Source of the DNA: Uloborus plumipes
Taxonomy: Eukaryota; Arthropoda; Arachnida; Araneae; Uloboridae
Direction of reading: 5' to 3'
DNA length: 64,000 bases
Assembly (NCBI GenBank): GCA_038373865.1
Contig: JAXGGA010001625.1
Location: forward strand, 81,760-145,759
The notes beneath the pieces were generated by a model that worked only from the letters and a program-made list of their open reading frames with translations, did not search any database and had not been told where the DNA came from. Shown in pieces: positions 13,334 to 24,604 of the stretch; positions within the stretch are counted from its first letter, which is position 1; each line of letters opens with the position of its first letter. The translations under genes were made by a program, and so were the position numbers.

Positions 13334-15313
13334 TCACATGTTTTTGCATTAATATTATTTCTTTGCCTGTTTTTTCTTCTCTTCAAAATTTACTTTGCAT
13401 ATTTTTTTTCCTTCAACATTTTTCTTGGCGGTCCGACATATGTGGTTTTCTTGGCGGCATGCATTTGGTGCAAAAGTTCAAGGATCTTCTTCAGTCTAGG
13501 ATAAATTTGAAATCAATCACAATGTACCACCCGAACCGACGCAAAACAAAGCTAGTTGCTAACAATACTATGAGTAAATTAAAAGTTAAAAAAAAAAAAA
13601 ACCCCAACCCTTACTGCCGATCCCATATTAAAATGAACTAACTTGAAGATCCCTTTTAAAAGCCTTATGCAATAAAATCAATTACAAATATTTTATTTGT
13701 TAACAAATAGAAACTGGCAACAGATGAAATTATAAATCATTGAGTTTTCTTTCCTCGTCGCCCAACAATGACAACATAAATGCTCAGATGTTGAACAGAG
13801 CTAGTAGATAGAAATCGGACCAATTTTAAGCATTAATAACTCCGGGGTGCGATGACCCCGGGGGGTAAAGTTTGGGAAAACGTCCTCAATGTCTCATCGA
13901 GAATATTCATACCGAAAATCAACACTAAAGACCCCCGGGGAGAAAAGATACGGAAAATAAAAACGAGGGGGGAGGGGGTGGGGGGTCGAAAAACCCCTTA
14001 TGCCGAGCTTTGGGACAAAATAAATGTGGGTGCAAAAGCAGAGCTCAATCCGAGTTACCGTTTAGTCTGGACCCCTGTCAAACAATTTTTAAAAAGTGCG
14101 AAAAATAGCGATTTTATAACCTTTATCACCCCTCCCCCTGAGGGTCCTGGATGTTTTGCTTTAGTATGTGCCGTCAGGGGCCGCTGGAGATTGAGTATAC
14201 CAAAAAAGAACTCTAGGGATCTTCATGGGGCTGAGATACAGAGGGGGGAAAACCCCAGTTTGGTTACTCGCGTAAACAGTCTTAGTCGCTCTTTTACATT
14301 TTTCTTGGCGACGGAAATTTCTTGGCGGCTTGTATTTAGTTTTCTTGGCGAGGCGGGACGCTCCCGCGTCCCGTGATTCTGCGTTTAAAATTTTAAGGGA
14401 ACTTTCAAGAGAGTACTGAAGAAGCTCATAGTATGTTTTGCACTTCAGGTGTGCAACGTGGATAGTTCTAAAATTTCCGGTGGCATGATTGGGATTCTCG
14501 TCAAAATTGCTCAAACTCTATAATTGAAAATAGTATAGACGGATAATTTCTGTCCCCACATTTCTTATCAAACAAAGTGACTGTCAAAACTGTAAATAAA
14601 ATTACGGAGAAAAAACAAAACATCTGACGAGATTTTTTAGAATGAGAGACACCGAGATGAAATAAATCGAATTTCTACCTCCAAAAAAATGAGATCTTCC
14701 TATATATAAATCTTGGAGGAGGGGAGTTCCCCCCCCCCCCTTTAAAAATTAAATTTTTAGTCCCTCTTGCACATACTTCCGCCTGATTATCAAATTAAAT
14801 TTTGTTGATCTTCGTATTTGAAAAGTGTAATACACAATTATTGTTCGTTTTTTGAACGTATTCTTGCTCATTCTTAGAATAATTCTTGTGTGGTGTACCT
14901 CTAAAGCTCTTTACCTCAAAATCAACCATTGCTTCATTTGTCTTTATTTCATTTTCACAAACTGGTATTGCTAAAATAAACAAATTAATGAAACATCTAA
15001 TGTAATCATTAAAAACCGTTTTATAATTGAATGATGTTTTTTACTTCAAAGAATTCTTGAAAAGCAACAATTATAAAAGGACTGCATAACTTTTTAAAAA
15101 ACTTTCAAATTACATATTTACTAATAAAAATGCTTTATTTATTTAAGCTATTGGATAACTAAGTTTATTTACCTACAATCACTTCCTCGAACCGAAAGTT
15201 TGTCAAGTTGTGATAACCCCAGATATACATTAGTGGTACCTGATGGGATGAATCTTCTATTAAAAAATTCATGAAAATTTTACGACAAATATTACTCTAA
15301 AATGTAGTGTTTA

Positions 15314-15561
15314 CAGTGCCGAATTTCTTTTACTGTAAATTGTATCGAGCAAAATAAGCCTGGAACCTGATGTGTTCCAGTTGGTATGGTAGATAGCACA
15401 CTTGTATGAAAAAATGCGGGTAAGGGTTTGATCCTTGCTGCTTTCATCTAGTACTTTCTCTACCATAAAATTTTACAGTAAAATAGGATTTTATAGTAAA
15501 AAGTATTGCCAACAAGGATGCCAGTAAATTGTACAGTAAAATGTCAGGAAAATTTAAAGTG
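15314..15561. mobile_element. Mirror copy of the MITE with tRNA-like module, right arm
   Basis: This is the reverse complement of 10733-10980. Here the tRNA-like boxes read on the plus strand: A-box-like at about 15383-15399 and B-box-like at about 15425-15434. Termini contain CAGTGCCGAATTTC and, inverted, CACTTTAAATTTTCC. Confidence 0.5.
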
Positions 15562-15650
15562 TTATAGTGTATATGTAGTTGTTTTGAATAAAGAAGTCGT
15601 TAAATATGTATAAAGTTTTAGGTCACAACGTCTCCCTCTTCCCAATTAGT

Positions 15651-15958
15651 GCGAAATCCTTCAAAATCTTGATTTTTCAAAACGTCATAACTCGGTCAAT
15701 TTTTGTGGTAGAAGAGTGATTTTTTTTTAGTTTTAAACGTTACAGTGTCAAGAATGTTTTGCTAAATATGATTGATAGGACTCGGGGGCTGTGTAAAAAT
15801 TTAAATTTCGCAACTCTTTCAAAATTTGATTTTTTGAAAAACATTGAATGGACCCAAAATTCCTTTCGTAATTTGGAGATTTTTCCTAAATAAACTATAT
15901 GCTTATCTCTAACGGTTTAGAAATTAGCTATTGGTCCACGATTGGAGTGGACACCCTG
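15651..15958. mobile_element. Half copy of the TA-flanked foldback element
   Basis: This is the same sequence as one half of 17784-18434, running from GCGAAATCC to GGAGTGGACACCCTG. The matching opposite half is absent; instead the sequence switches to palindrome P1 at 15651. It is best explained as a copy made when the region was duplicated with a breakpoint in the middle of the element. Confidence 0.8.
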
Positions 15959-16153
15959 TATATGTATATATATATATATTCAATAGTCTCTTGGTAAAAT
16001 TACTCTCTTTATTCTCTAATAGGTATTAATATTTTCGTTGAAAAGACAAAAAGACATCCTTCAACGAGGCATCTTAAGTTTTATAAAGTTTTCCTCAAAA
16101 TGCTGTTTTTAGTGCCTTTTTTTTTTTTTTTTTTTTGATAAGAGTAAGTCAGT

Positions 16154-16527
16154 ATCTCCCCAAAAACAACAGTGTTGTAAAAAAATCCCCCGCCAAGAAA
16201 ACCTTAAATACTCAGCCTTAAAAAGTTATGATATCGAGTTTTCCCGCCAAGTTTGTGCCAAACTACAACTAACCTGTATGTATTGTTCTTTTAAATTGTT
16301 TTCAGTCCTGCCAGGCGGGAAGCTTTGTCTTGTGAGGTGGTTGCTTAATGAGTAAAAACTTCCCGCATGGCAGGACTGAAAACAATTTAAAAGAACAATA
16401 CATACAGGTTAGTTGTAGTTTGGCACAAACTTGGCGGGAAAACTCGATATCATAACTTTTTAAGGCTGAGTATTTAAGGTTTTCTTGGCGGGGGATTTTT
16501 TTACAACACTGTTGTTTTTGGGGAGAT
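16154..16527. repeat. Hairpin core shared by both palindromes, copy 2
   Basis: It matches 12961-13333, including the 36-bp loop in the same orientation. Sequence outside the core is unrelated to P1. One substitution (CCAGGCGGG in place of CCATGCGGG) is unique to the left half. Both halves carry the CAGTGTTGT marker. Confidence 0.85.
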
Positions 16528-16712
16528 ACTGACTTACTCTTATCAAAAAAAAAAAAAAAGGCACTAAAAACAGCATTTTGAGGAAAACTTTATAAAACTT
16601 AAGATGCCTCGTTGAAGGATGTCTTTTTGTCTTTTCAACGAAAATATTAATACCTATTAGAGAATAAAGAGAGTAATTTTACCAAGAGACTATTGAATAT
16701 ATATATATATAT

Positions 16713-17768
16713 CAGTAGCGAGGCGTGACTTCAAGCGTCAGTCATCGCTAACTTTTAGGTCCTCAAAAAAATATACCAGACCATATGTTTCGCTCATGGG
16801 TGTTTGTGATAAGAAATTTTTGAAAATTTTGGGCTGCCGTTTCCGAAATTTAATTTTTCAGTTTTCGAAAATTTTATTTCCGTTAAAGCAGGAAATTCTC
16901 CTCACACAATAAATGAAGTATACTTTGAAATGATAAAAATCATTCATGTTGTTTTTATGAGTTTTAAAACTAAATAGTAATTAAAAAATTCAACTAACCT
17001 TGTAAAAATCTTGGTTCACATATACTTCTTTTTCAATTTGAAAAGTTCAAGCTTGCTGAAATGCAAAGCTCGAACGGCAACGAGCACTACTTTTTATGAA
17101 AAACATTTATTATTGAAACTAAAAAGAGAGTAAAAAAACAAAACCACGCACACATATATTCGTTTTTGAAAGTTCGATGAAGTTCCAAAACACAAAAGGT
17201 AACAGCGTTTTCCATATGCAAAACTACTGTTGCAAACAATATTGTCTTCGACCCGTCGGCCTCATATTAGCGCCATCGTAAGATAACAATATCTTTCTAA
17301 CCGCAACCCCTTTTTTTGAAAAATGTGACGCACCGAATTGAAAAAAAAAATAAAAAAGAATGAACGAAACAGGAGAAAAAAATCTCAACCCCTCCCCATC
17401 CAACCCTCACGATCCGCCAAAACTGAGAGTTGCCAGTAAAAACAAAATTTCTGCGGGTCATCGCCGATGAGTCTTATTACATCTGAGGGAAGCTGTGAAA
17501 GAATCTGATTGGCTGAAATGGCTGACAAGCGAAAAAACTTGCGCGCGCACACACAAAACCGATGCGATATCTGTAGCGATGAGTGAAGGTCACGCCTAAT
17601 CGTTTACTCAACAGATGGCACCACTAAAATAAAATTATTTGGAATATTAAATGATCCGAAAAAATAATCTGAAAATAAAATTTTAAAAACTTTAATTCTT
17701 CCAGTGCAAAACGAGGTTTGCCTTCAGGTCATCGGCGAATCGTTCGATGACTTGAGGCCTCGCTACTG
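16713..17768. mobile_element. hAT-like non-autonomous element inserted in P2
   Basis: The element begins CAGTAGCGAGGC and ends with the inverted form GCCTCGCTACTG. It is flanked on each side by ATATATAT (16705-16712 and 17769-17776). The 8-bp duplication is compatible with hAT, but the target is an AT repeat so it is weak evidence. Removing it restores a continuous P2 arm. The 1,056-bp body holds no transposase. It is present in only one P2 arm, so it arrived after the palindrome formed. Confidence 0.75.
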
Positions 17769-17783
17769 ATATATATACATATA

Positions 17784-18434
17784 CAGGGTGTCCACTCCAA
17801 TCGTGGACCAATAGCTAATTTCTAAACCGTTAGAGATAAGCATATAGTTTATTTAGGAAAAAATCTCCAAATTACGAAAGGAATTTTGGGTCCATTCAAT
17901 GTTTTTCAAAAAATCAAATTTTGAAAGAGTTGCGAAATTTAAATTTTTATACAGCCCCCGAGTCCTATCAATCATATTTAGCAAAACATTCTTGACACTG
18001 TAACGTTTAAAACTAAAAAAAAATCACTCTTCTACCACAAAAATTGACCGAGTTATGACGTTTTGAAAAATCAAGATTTTGAAGGATTTCGCAAACGGTC
18101 CCTTAAGTGATCTCTCGATGACGTCATAAAACAATGCAAAATCTTGATTTTTCAAAACGTCATAACTCGGTCAATTTTTGTGGTAGAAGAGTGATTTTTT
18201 TTTAGTTTTAAACGTTACAGTGTCAAGAATGTTTTGCTAAATATGATTGATAGGACTCGGGGGCTGTATGAAAATTTAAATTTCGTAACTCTTTCAAAAT
18301 TTGATTTTTTGAAAAACATTGAATGGACCCAAAATTCCTTTCGTAATTTGGAGATTTTTTCCTAAATAAACTATATGCTTATCTCTAACGGTTTAGAAAT
18401 TAGCTATTGGTCCACGATTGGAGTGGACACCCTG
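17784..18434. mobile_element. TA-flanked foldback MITE (CAGGGTGTCCACTCC ends)
   Basis: The two halves, 17784-18093 and about 18130-18434, are inverted copies around a short centre containing GATGACGTCAT. The ends are CAGGGTGTCCACTCC and GGAGTGGACACCCTG, flanked by TA on both sides. This matches Tc1/mariner-type MITEs. It has no coding capacity. Confidence 0.85.
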
Positions 18435-18437
18435 TAT

Positions 18438-19690
18438 AATGACCACGCTAGAGTAAAAACTAACAGTAAACGGCAATTGGGAAATACAAAATGTACGAAA
18501 TTTCCATGAACAAAATATCGGGTAAAGAAACAAAAGGAATGTATTGTAATAAAAAACGTACTTTATCAAAGTAAACTATAAATTTGAAAACATAATTCCG
18601 CTGTGACTGAAACAAAGTAATTTTTATTTAAGGAGCCATACCATTTTTAACAAGCAAGGCGCCAAAAATGAAATGAGTAAAATAATAAAAGTCAAACAGT
18701 AAAATATTAATGAGATAAAATGAAACATATTCGAAAAGTAGAAAAATGAAGTTGACAAGCTATAGTTGAAATTTATTCTTGATATTAAAAGCATTTGAAC
18801 TGTTAAGCATCAGCTAATAATAAGACTGAACAAAATGTCAAAATGTATTTGGATGTAGATTAGAATAAACTAGCTTATAGGAGAACGAAACTTTCAGAAA
18901 AAGGAACTAATAAAAAACTTAAGAAAAAATAAGTAAGTGTAAGTAACTTTAAGTAACTATTCGCCGAGAACTAGTAGTAATAATGAAAGATGAACAAAAA
19001 TAATTTGGTTTTGAAGTCATGAAAAACAAACTCGTTTTAAAAAAATCAGCCAGGCCAAAAATAATAGGTTTAGAATGATAAGTAAAAAGGACAACTTGCG
19101 AAATCTTAGATAATAATCATAACAATAACAAAACAGTAAAATATTACGAACTTGAATTATGGCAAAAATCTCAGATAAAGAATATTAGCTTCACCAAGCG
19201 AGAAACATACTGATTTAGCACTTGCTGAAATTAACAAATTAAAAAAAAAGTGAAGCTATTGCTAAACTGTTCGAAAAGAAAATATGAAAGCAACGCAGTT
19301 AGAGGAAACGAATTTAGTCATTACTTCCATACAAACATATAATAAGAAAGTAAAGTGTTGAAAATCATCGAAAACTAGTTGAAAGATTTTGAAAATAGCT
19401 TTCCAAAAAAAATCTATTGAAGATGGAATAAAAAGAATGCAAAAGAACTCCCATTGGCTAGCCAATAATGTTGTTCATAGAAGAATTAAAACTTGAAAGC
19501 ATAGATCGGCACCTAAAGAAACTATAAACTAACAAAACAAAAAGTAAACTGAAATAGAAGTTTGCTCTTAAACATATAGGTTAAGGCTATGAAAAAGGTT
19601 TGGTATAAAAAGTGTCTTGGTTATAGTTAGAAGACCAAATAGGGAAAAAAAGGAAAAAGTAATTAAAGAAAATTCTGGTAATTCTCGGAA
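18438..19690. other. No gene seen; A-rich intronic DNA
   Basis: The plus strand is strongly A-rich. Some phrases (GAAACTAAAATTAG-like) resemble the array that follows, so this may be older decayed array sequence. No exon-like segment was seen. Confidence 0.4.
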
Positions 19691-21242
19691 AAAACATTGG
19701 TAAATAATTAAAAATCCACAAAGAAAGATAATATGGGAAAGAGAACTAAAATGCGATGAACAACAACTGAAATATGTTCCTGACAGTATAAAGACATTCC
19801 TTCCATCAAGCAGGTTTTTGGAGATAAGATTGAGCAAATGGAAAAGAAGACTACAGAATTTCAAACGGATGAGTTCTTGGAGAGATTTCGAGTTGACGGA
19901 GTATTCTGTCAACTTACAGGTAGCGAAAAGGTAATTTAAGAACAAAATTGTGAGAAACTAAAATTAGTCAACAATTAAGGATTCATAAAGAAATATAATC
20001 AGAGAAAGAAAATTAAATGTAACGAACTACAATTGAAATATTTTCCTGACAGTATAAAGACACTGCTTCCATCAAGCAGCTTTTGGAAATAAGATTGAGC
20101 AAATGGGAAAAAAGACTCCAGAATTTCAAACGGATGAGTCCTCGGATAGATTTTGAGTTGTCGGAGCATTCTATCAACATGTAGGTAATGAAAAGGTAAT
20201 TGCGTAGAACAAAACTCTGGAAAAGTAACATTAGTAAAAGATTGAGGACCTAGAAAAGTATAATCTGAGAAATAAAACTAAAATGTAACAAACTACAATT
20301 GAAATAAGTTGCTGACAGTATAAAGACCATTAAGCAGCTTTTGAAGATAGAGCAAAGGAAAAAAAAAGACTACAGAATTTCAAATGGATGAGTCCGCGGA
20401 GAGATTTTGAGTTGTCGGGGCATTCTATCAAGGTACAGGTAACGAAAAGGTAATTGAAGAACAAAATTGTTGGAAACTAAAATTAGTCAACAATTAAGGA
20501 TCCATAAAGAAATATAACCCGAGAATGAAAACTAAAATGTAACGAACTACAATTGAAATATGTTCCTGACAGTACAAAGACGTTCCTTCCATCAAGCAGT
20601 TTTCGGAGATAAGATTGAGTAAGAGGGGAAAAGGACTACAGAATTTCAAACGGAGGAGCCCTCAGAGAGATTGTCGGAGCGTTCTATCAACGTGTTGGTA
20701 ACGAAAAGGTAATTGGAGAACAAAACTCTGGAAAAGTAACATTAGTATACGATTAAGCACCTATAAAAATACAAGCTGAGAAATAAAACTAAAATGTAAC
20801 AAACTACAATTGAAATAGGTTGCTGACAATATAAAGATGTTCCTTCCATTAAGCAGTTTTTGAAGATTGAGCAAAGGGGAAAAAAAGATTACAGATTTTC
20901 AAATGGATGAGTCTTTCGGATGAGACGGAGAAATTTCGAGTAGTCGTTGTCGGGGCAGTCTATCAAGGTATAGGTAACGAAAGGTAATTGATGAACATAA
21001 CTGTTGAAAACTAAAATTAGTTAACAATTAAGTATCCATAAAGAAACATAATCCGAGAAATAAAACTAAAATGTAACGAACTACAATTGAAATATGTTCC
21101 TGACAATACAAAGACGTTCCTTCCATCAAGCAGCTTTTGGAGATAAGATTGAGCAAAGGGGGTAAAAAAAAAGACTCCAGAATTTCAAACGGATGAGTCC
21201 TCGGAGAGATTTCGAGTTGTCGGAGCATTCTATCAACGTGTA
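19690..21242. repeat. Tandem array, six units of about 254-278 bp
   Basis: The anchor CCTGACAGTATAAAGAC (or its variant GCTGACAGT) starts at 19781, 20047, 20313, 20567, 20823 and 21101. Each unit also has CATCAAGCAG, CAGAATTTCAAACGGATGAG, GAGTTGTCGGAGCATTCTATCAA and AACGAAAAGGTAATTG. Two unit types are visible: one with GTTCCTGACAG and CATCAAGCAG, the other with GTTGCTGAC and CATTAAGCAG. Their order is A-A-B-A-B-A. Open frames on the minus strand are by-products of the repeat. Confidence 0.9.
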
Positions 21243-21620
21243 GAATAAATGTTTTGGAGCCGCAGACGGAATGTTTTTCTACTACGTCACTCCCGAGGAG
21301 GCTCTAATCTGTTTTTAGCGTTTGTTTCCGACACTTTACAGGGGTCGGGAAGAGGAAGAGTTGAGTGACAAAGCAGACGACCGATGAATCAGCTGGAAAA
21401 ATGCGCAACGCTTGTTTTAAAAAAAGCACCCCATCGCACTTTCTCGCTCCCCTGCCGAGATAATTTTAACTCAGAAGAGGTATAGAGAGAGACGCTGACA
21501 GGGAAAACGGTGCCGTTTTAAAAATGGATGCGTCTAATCAGTGCATGTGCCCATGGGGACGTCGAGGGTTCCGACAGGTGTGGCTATTTCGTGCCGTTGA
21601 GCACGTGAAGTTTAAATATT
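21243..21620. promoter_or_regulatory. GC-richer island, possible enhancer
   Basis: Directly after the tandem array the base composition shifts. The block contains a CAGCTGG E-box, CAGGTGTGGC, GCACGTGAAG and ATAATTAGCG. No repeat structure or convincing protein is visible. Its position in a groucho intron makes a regulatory role possible but unproven. Confidence 0.3.
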
Positions 21621-21672
21621 TCCTTAACCTTTCCATAATTAGCGACGAAATTACAAGCACTAAGAGTGTTTA

Positions 21673-22114
21673 GGCTACAGTGGACACAAAAAATGATTTT
21701 TTTTATTGATCTATAGGTCTAAAACTTTGTGTGCTTGTATTATTGTACATTTATTTCTACTAAAAGCATTTAAAAAAATTGGTGAAAAAACAATAAATAC
21801 TTTTTTGAAATTTAAAATTTAAAATTTTTTTAACAAAATTTCAAAATATTTTTTTTTTTTCAAACTGAATTTCCACTTTTTTTTTCTATCATTAGGCATG
21901 ATTGCATAAATCTATGTATTATATGCAATTTTGTAATTTTGTTGAAAATATTTTTAATTTTAAATTTCAAAAAAAGTATTCATTGTTTTTGCACCAATTT
22001 GTTTGTTTTTTTTTTTTTTTTTTTTTTTTTTAAATGTTTTTAAGCACACAAAGTTTTAGACATATAGATCAATAATTGAAAAAAAAAAATCACTTTTTTT
22101 TGTCCACTGTAGCC
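21673..22114. mobile_element. MITE with GGCTACAGTGGACA inverted ends
   Basis: The left end GGCTACAGTGGACAC and right end GTGTCC-type TGTCCACTGTAGCC are inverted. Inverted similarity extends inward through GATCTATAGGTCTAAAACTTTG and its partner near 22030-22070. T- and A-runs fill the middle. A Tc1/mariner relationship is plausible from the CTACAGTGGAC-type end, but the target duplication is not clean. Confidence 0.7.
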
Positions 22115-22189
22115 TTAAAAGATATTGCTGACAAAGTAATTTCTATGTAGGGTAGTTCGACCAGTGTACATATACATACCAGGGCCGTA

Positions 22190-22300
22190 TGAGTGGGTTT
22201 TTAGGGTTCAAACCCCCTTTGAAAATTTTCAAAACTATTCCAAAAAATTCTTTTTATCATACTTTTTTGTTGAAAAAGTTATCACAAGTTATATTTTTCT
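22190..22300 (+). mobile_element. Possible hAT-type 5' end, partner end not found
   Basis: CAGGGCCGTATGAGTGGG followed by GTTCAAACCCCC resembles the start of hAT-type elements in other animals. No matching inverted end or 8-bp duplication was located, so this is at most a truncated fragment. Confidence 0.3.
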
Positions 22301-22304
22301 TTGA

Positions 22305-22563
22305 ATTTCATTTGAAAAATAAAATTATTATTGCATTATAATTGCAAAAGTTAATTGTTATTGCGAACACCATTTCCCACAAAAAATAAAGCATTCATTT
22401 GAAAAATTAAATTATTATTGCATTATAATTGCACAAGTTAATTGTTATTGCGAACACCATTTCCCACAAAAAATAAAGCATTCATTTGAAAAATTAAATT
22501 ATTATTGCATTATAATTGCACAAGTTAATTGTTATTGCGAACATCCTTTCCCACAAAAAATAC
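22305..22563. repeat. Tandem repeat, three 87-bp units
   Basis: The unit contains CATTTGAAAAATTAAATTAT, TTGCATTATAATTGCAC and GCGAACACCATTTCCCAC. Units start near 22309, 22396 and 22483. The second and third are almost identical; the first differs in several bases. Confidence 0.9.
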
Positions 22564-24185
22564 AGCATTAGTGTTCAGATTTTGAATACCTAACACTAAC
22601 AAAAATATTAAAATTCTTTAAATCGGAATGTGGCCAAACTCTATATTTGACGTGTTTTATAATTATCAAAAAAGAAGGAAAAACCATGTAAGAAATATTA
22701 ATTTTCTTCCGCGTATACGAGTACATGCATCTATTATTTTGCGTTATTAAAAATTCATTGAATATTTAACGGGTAAAGTTATGTTGTGAACGCATCAGAT
22801 TTTTTTCCTTCCTTTAATAGATATGTCATCCTTTAAAATTACTCATGTTAATGACATCAAAGTTACATCCAGTCATTTCAATAATCTGTCGTAACAAAAA
22901 TCAATGCACGAATGAAATTAAATTTTTTTGACCGTTTAGATTTCTCGAGAAAAGTGCTGGGCAAAATTATCCTCGAAACCAAAGTCTGGTTGCAATCCTG
23001 GTTGCGATCTACTAATGATTAAGTTGTTAATTTATATTTAAATAAATAAGACGAAAATAAGATTTCAAATTGTTTTTTTATAAATGAATTCCTTAAATGA
23101 GTTTCCTTTCGTGCAATTCCAAAATGGAAATAAATAGAAACAAATAATAATAATAGGAAATAAATAGAATGTTCATCCGCTAGAGTGCTGCACTAGCTTT
23201 ATCTAAATTCCAAAAACTTGAAGTAAAACTACATTAAAAAAATATCCATCCACCGTTGTTTTATTATTTATTTTATTTATTCATTTTTTGTCTATTTATT
23301 AATTTTTGAACAATGCCTTTCATTTTCAAATAATTAGTTTTCTATTTTTTTTAATAATTACACTCATTAATCAAAACGTTTCTACTGATACGATGTACAA
23401 TATAATTAGGTAACTGCAACTGCGAAAAAAATGATTTTTTTTTTTTAAATAATAGCAACGAATATTAACAAAATGTTTTTACACATAGAAATGCAGTTTT
23501 TAACGATATTAAGAATGTCTAAAATAGTATTCAGATCAAGTCTTTATTTACTACCCTATCCTTGAAAACGAAATAATTCATTTAATTTAATACTTATACT
23601 TTGATGGGTATTGAGCCAAATGTAGCTCATTATGAGTCAAATAGAAACATTTTCAAACCATAGAGATGAATGCAGATACCACGGCTTTACCGATGAGATA
23701 AAATTATAACTAGAGTTGAATCAAATCAACTAATTTCGAAATATATTAGTGATAATGTATAATGTATTTGTCGGAAGGACTTTCTCTCAACACTTCATAT
23801 CATTGACAAATGAGCATCCTTGTAATATAGCAGTGAAAGCCATTTACCATAATCCTTGTTAAACATGACACTTAGGCGACATCGGTAGTGGCTAAGGCAA
23901 GACGTGGATTCGGACATGATCCTCTTATATTCTAAATCCATAGTTAGGATTATGCATTTGTTAGCTCACAGATATCCTTTAATAGTAAATAAATATTTTG
24001 TATCTTCGATTTGGAGGGCTTCAAGTTGTAAACCATCCAGTCATCTTAATTACAACCTCGCTATCCTTCTATATATGGATGGGCCAACAAGTAGTTCAAT
24101 AGTCTGGTTCAAGTTCAGTACTAACGATGTTGAAGAAAATAACACTTGAAACAAATAAATACCTTTGTGCTTAAAAAAAAGTAAA
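22564..24185. other. No gene seen; AT-rich intronic DNA
   Basis: The stretch contains no repeat or exon-like segment that I can support. An open frame of 81 codons at 23904-24149 resembles no known protein and has no splice signals of note. Confidence 0.45.
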
Positions 24186-24189
24186 AATA

Positions 24190-24560
24190 AAACGTTAAAA
24201 AGCACAAATGCGCAAAAATACTGCAGACACGTGTTTCGGCGTTACAAGAAACGCCTTTTTGCAATTCAAAAAATGTGAGCTCATGGGTGCAAAAACATCC
24301 GGCCAAAGCAACAGGAACAGAAGTGAATAACTTCTACTCAATGTCTGCATTCCTAATTGGCTCTTTAGTGGTTTATAATTTTTACATTGGTTTGAGGTTA
24401 ATTCGCTTAGTTTGATTTTTCAGCTGGTCGCTTATGTCCCTGTTGCTTTTGTCGGATGTCTTTGCATCCAGAAGCTCACATTTTGAGCATTGAAAAAGAC
24501 GTTCCCTGAAACGCTGAAACACTTGTTTGCAATATTCCTGCGCATTTGGAAAGTAAGTTT
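24190..24560. mobile_element. Inverted-repeat element, CGAAACACGTGTCTGCAG family, locus 2
   Basis: The left arm (24190-24310) reads CTGCAGACACGTGTTTCGGC followed by GTTACAAGAAACGCC. The right arm (24440-24555) is its diverged inverse, with GCATTGAAAAAGACGTTCC, GCTGAAACAC and CTGCGCATTTG. Both arms include GGATG..TTTGCA.CCA and a GAGCTCAC-like motif. Architecture matches locus 1 at 275-500. A further fragment, CCGAAACACGTATCT, lies at 24851. Confidence 0.6.
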
Positions 24561-24604
24561 GGTAAGCTAACTTATCAGTACAAAGATGATTTTCACTTGG
24601 ACCA

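Larger units (their letters stand above)
10643..15651. repeat. Giant palindrome P1 (arms about 2.49 kb, 36-bp loop)
   Basis: The left arm 10643-13128 and the right arm 13165-15651 are reverse complements over their whole length. They surround a 36-bp loop at 13129-13164. The only differences I could see are homopolymer length changes, such as a C-run near 12430 against 13860 and a G-run near 11557 against 14735. The arms contain no recognisable protein; the open frames are mirrored and disrupted by the homopolymer changes. Such high identity means either very recent formation or continuing gene conversion. The end at 15651 coincides with the start of palindrome P2. Confidence 0.95.
15650..18093. 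repeat. Palindrome P2 (arms about 0.67 kb), right arm split by an insertion
   Basis: The left arm is 15650-16322 and the loop is 16323-16358. The right arm is 16359-16712 continuing at about 17777-18093. The interruption is a separate 1,056-bp element. The outermost 310 bp of each arm is half of the TA-flanked element described at 17784-18434, followed by an AT repeat, a unique segment and the shared hairpin core. Arms are nearly identical, with a few substitutions such as GCTGTGTAAA against GCTGTATAAA. The left edge meets the right edge of P1 with a 2-bp overlap (TG at 15650-15651). Confidence 0.9.

Noticed and set aside
13852..14376. 174-codon plus-strand open frame (and its 132-codon mirror at 11917-12315)
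   Set aside because: It lies in the arms of palindrome P1, begins in a homopolymer-rich stretch, changes length with a one-base C-run difference between arms, and shows no known domain.
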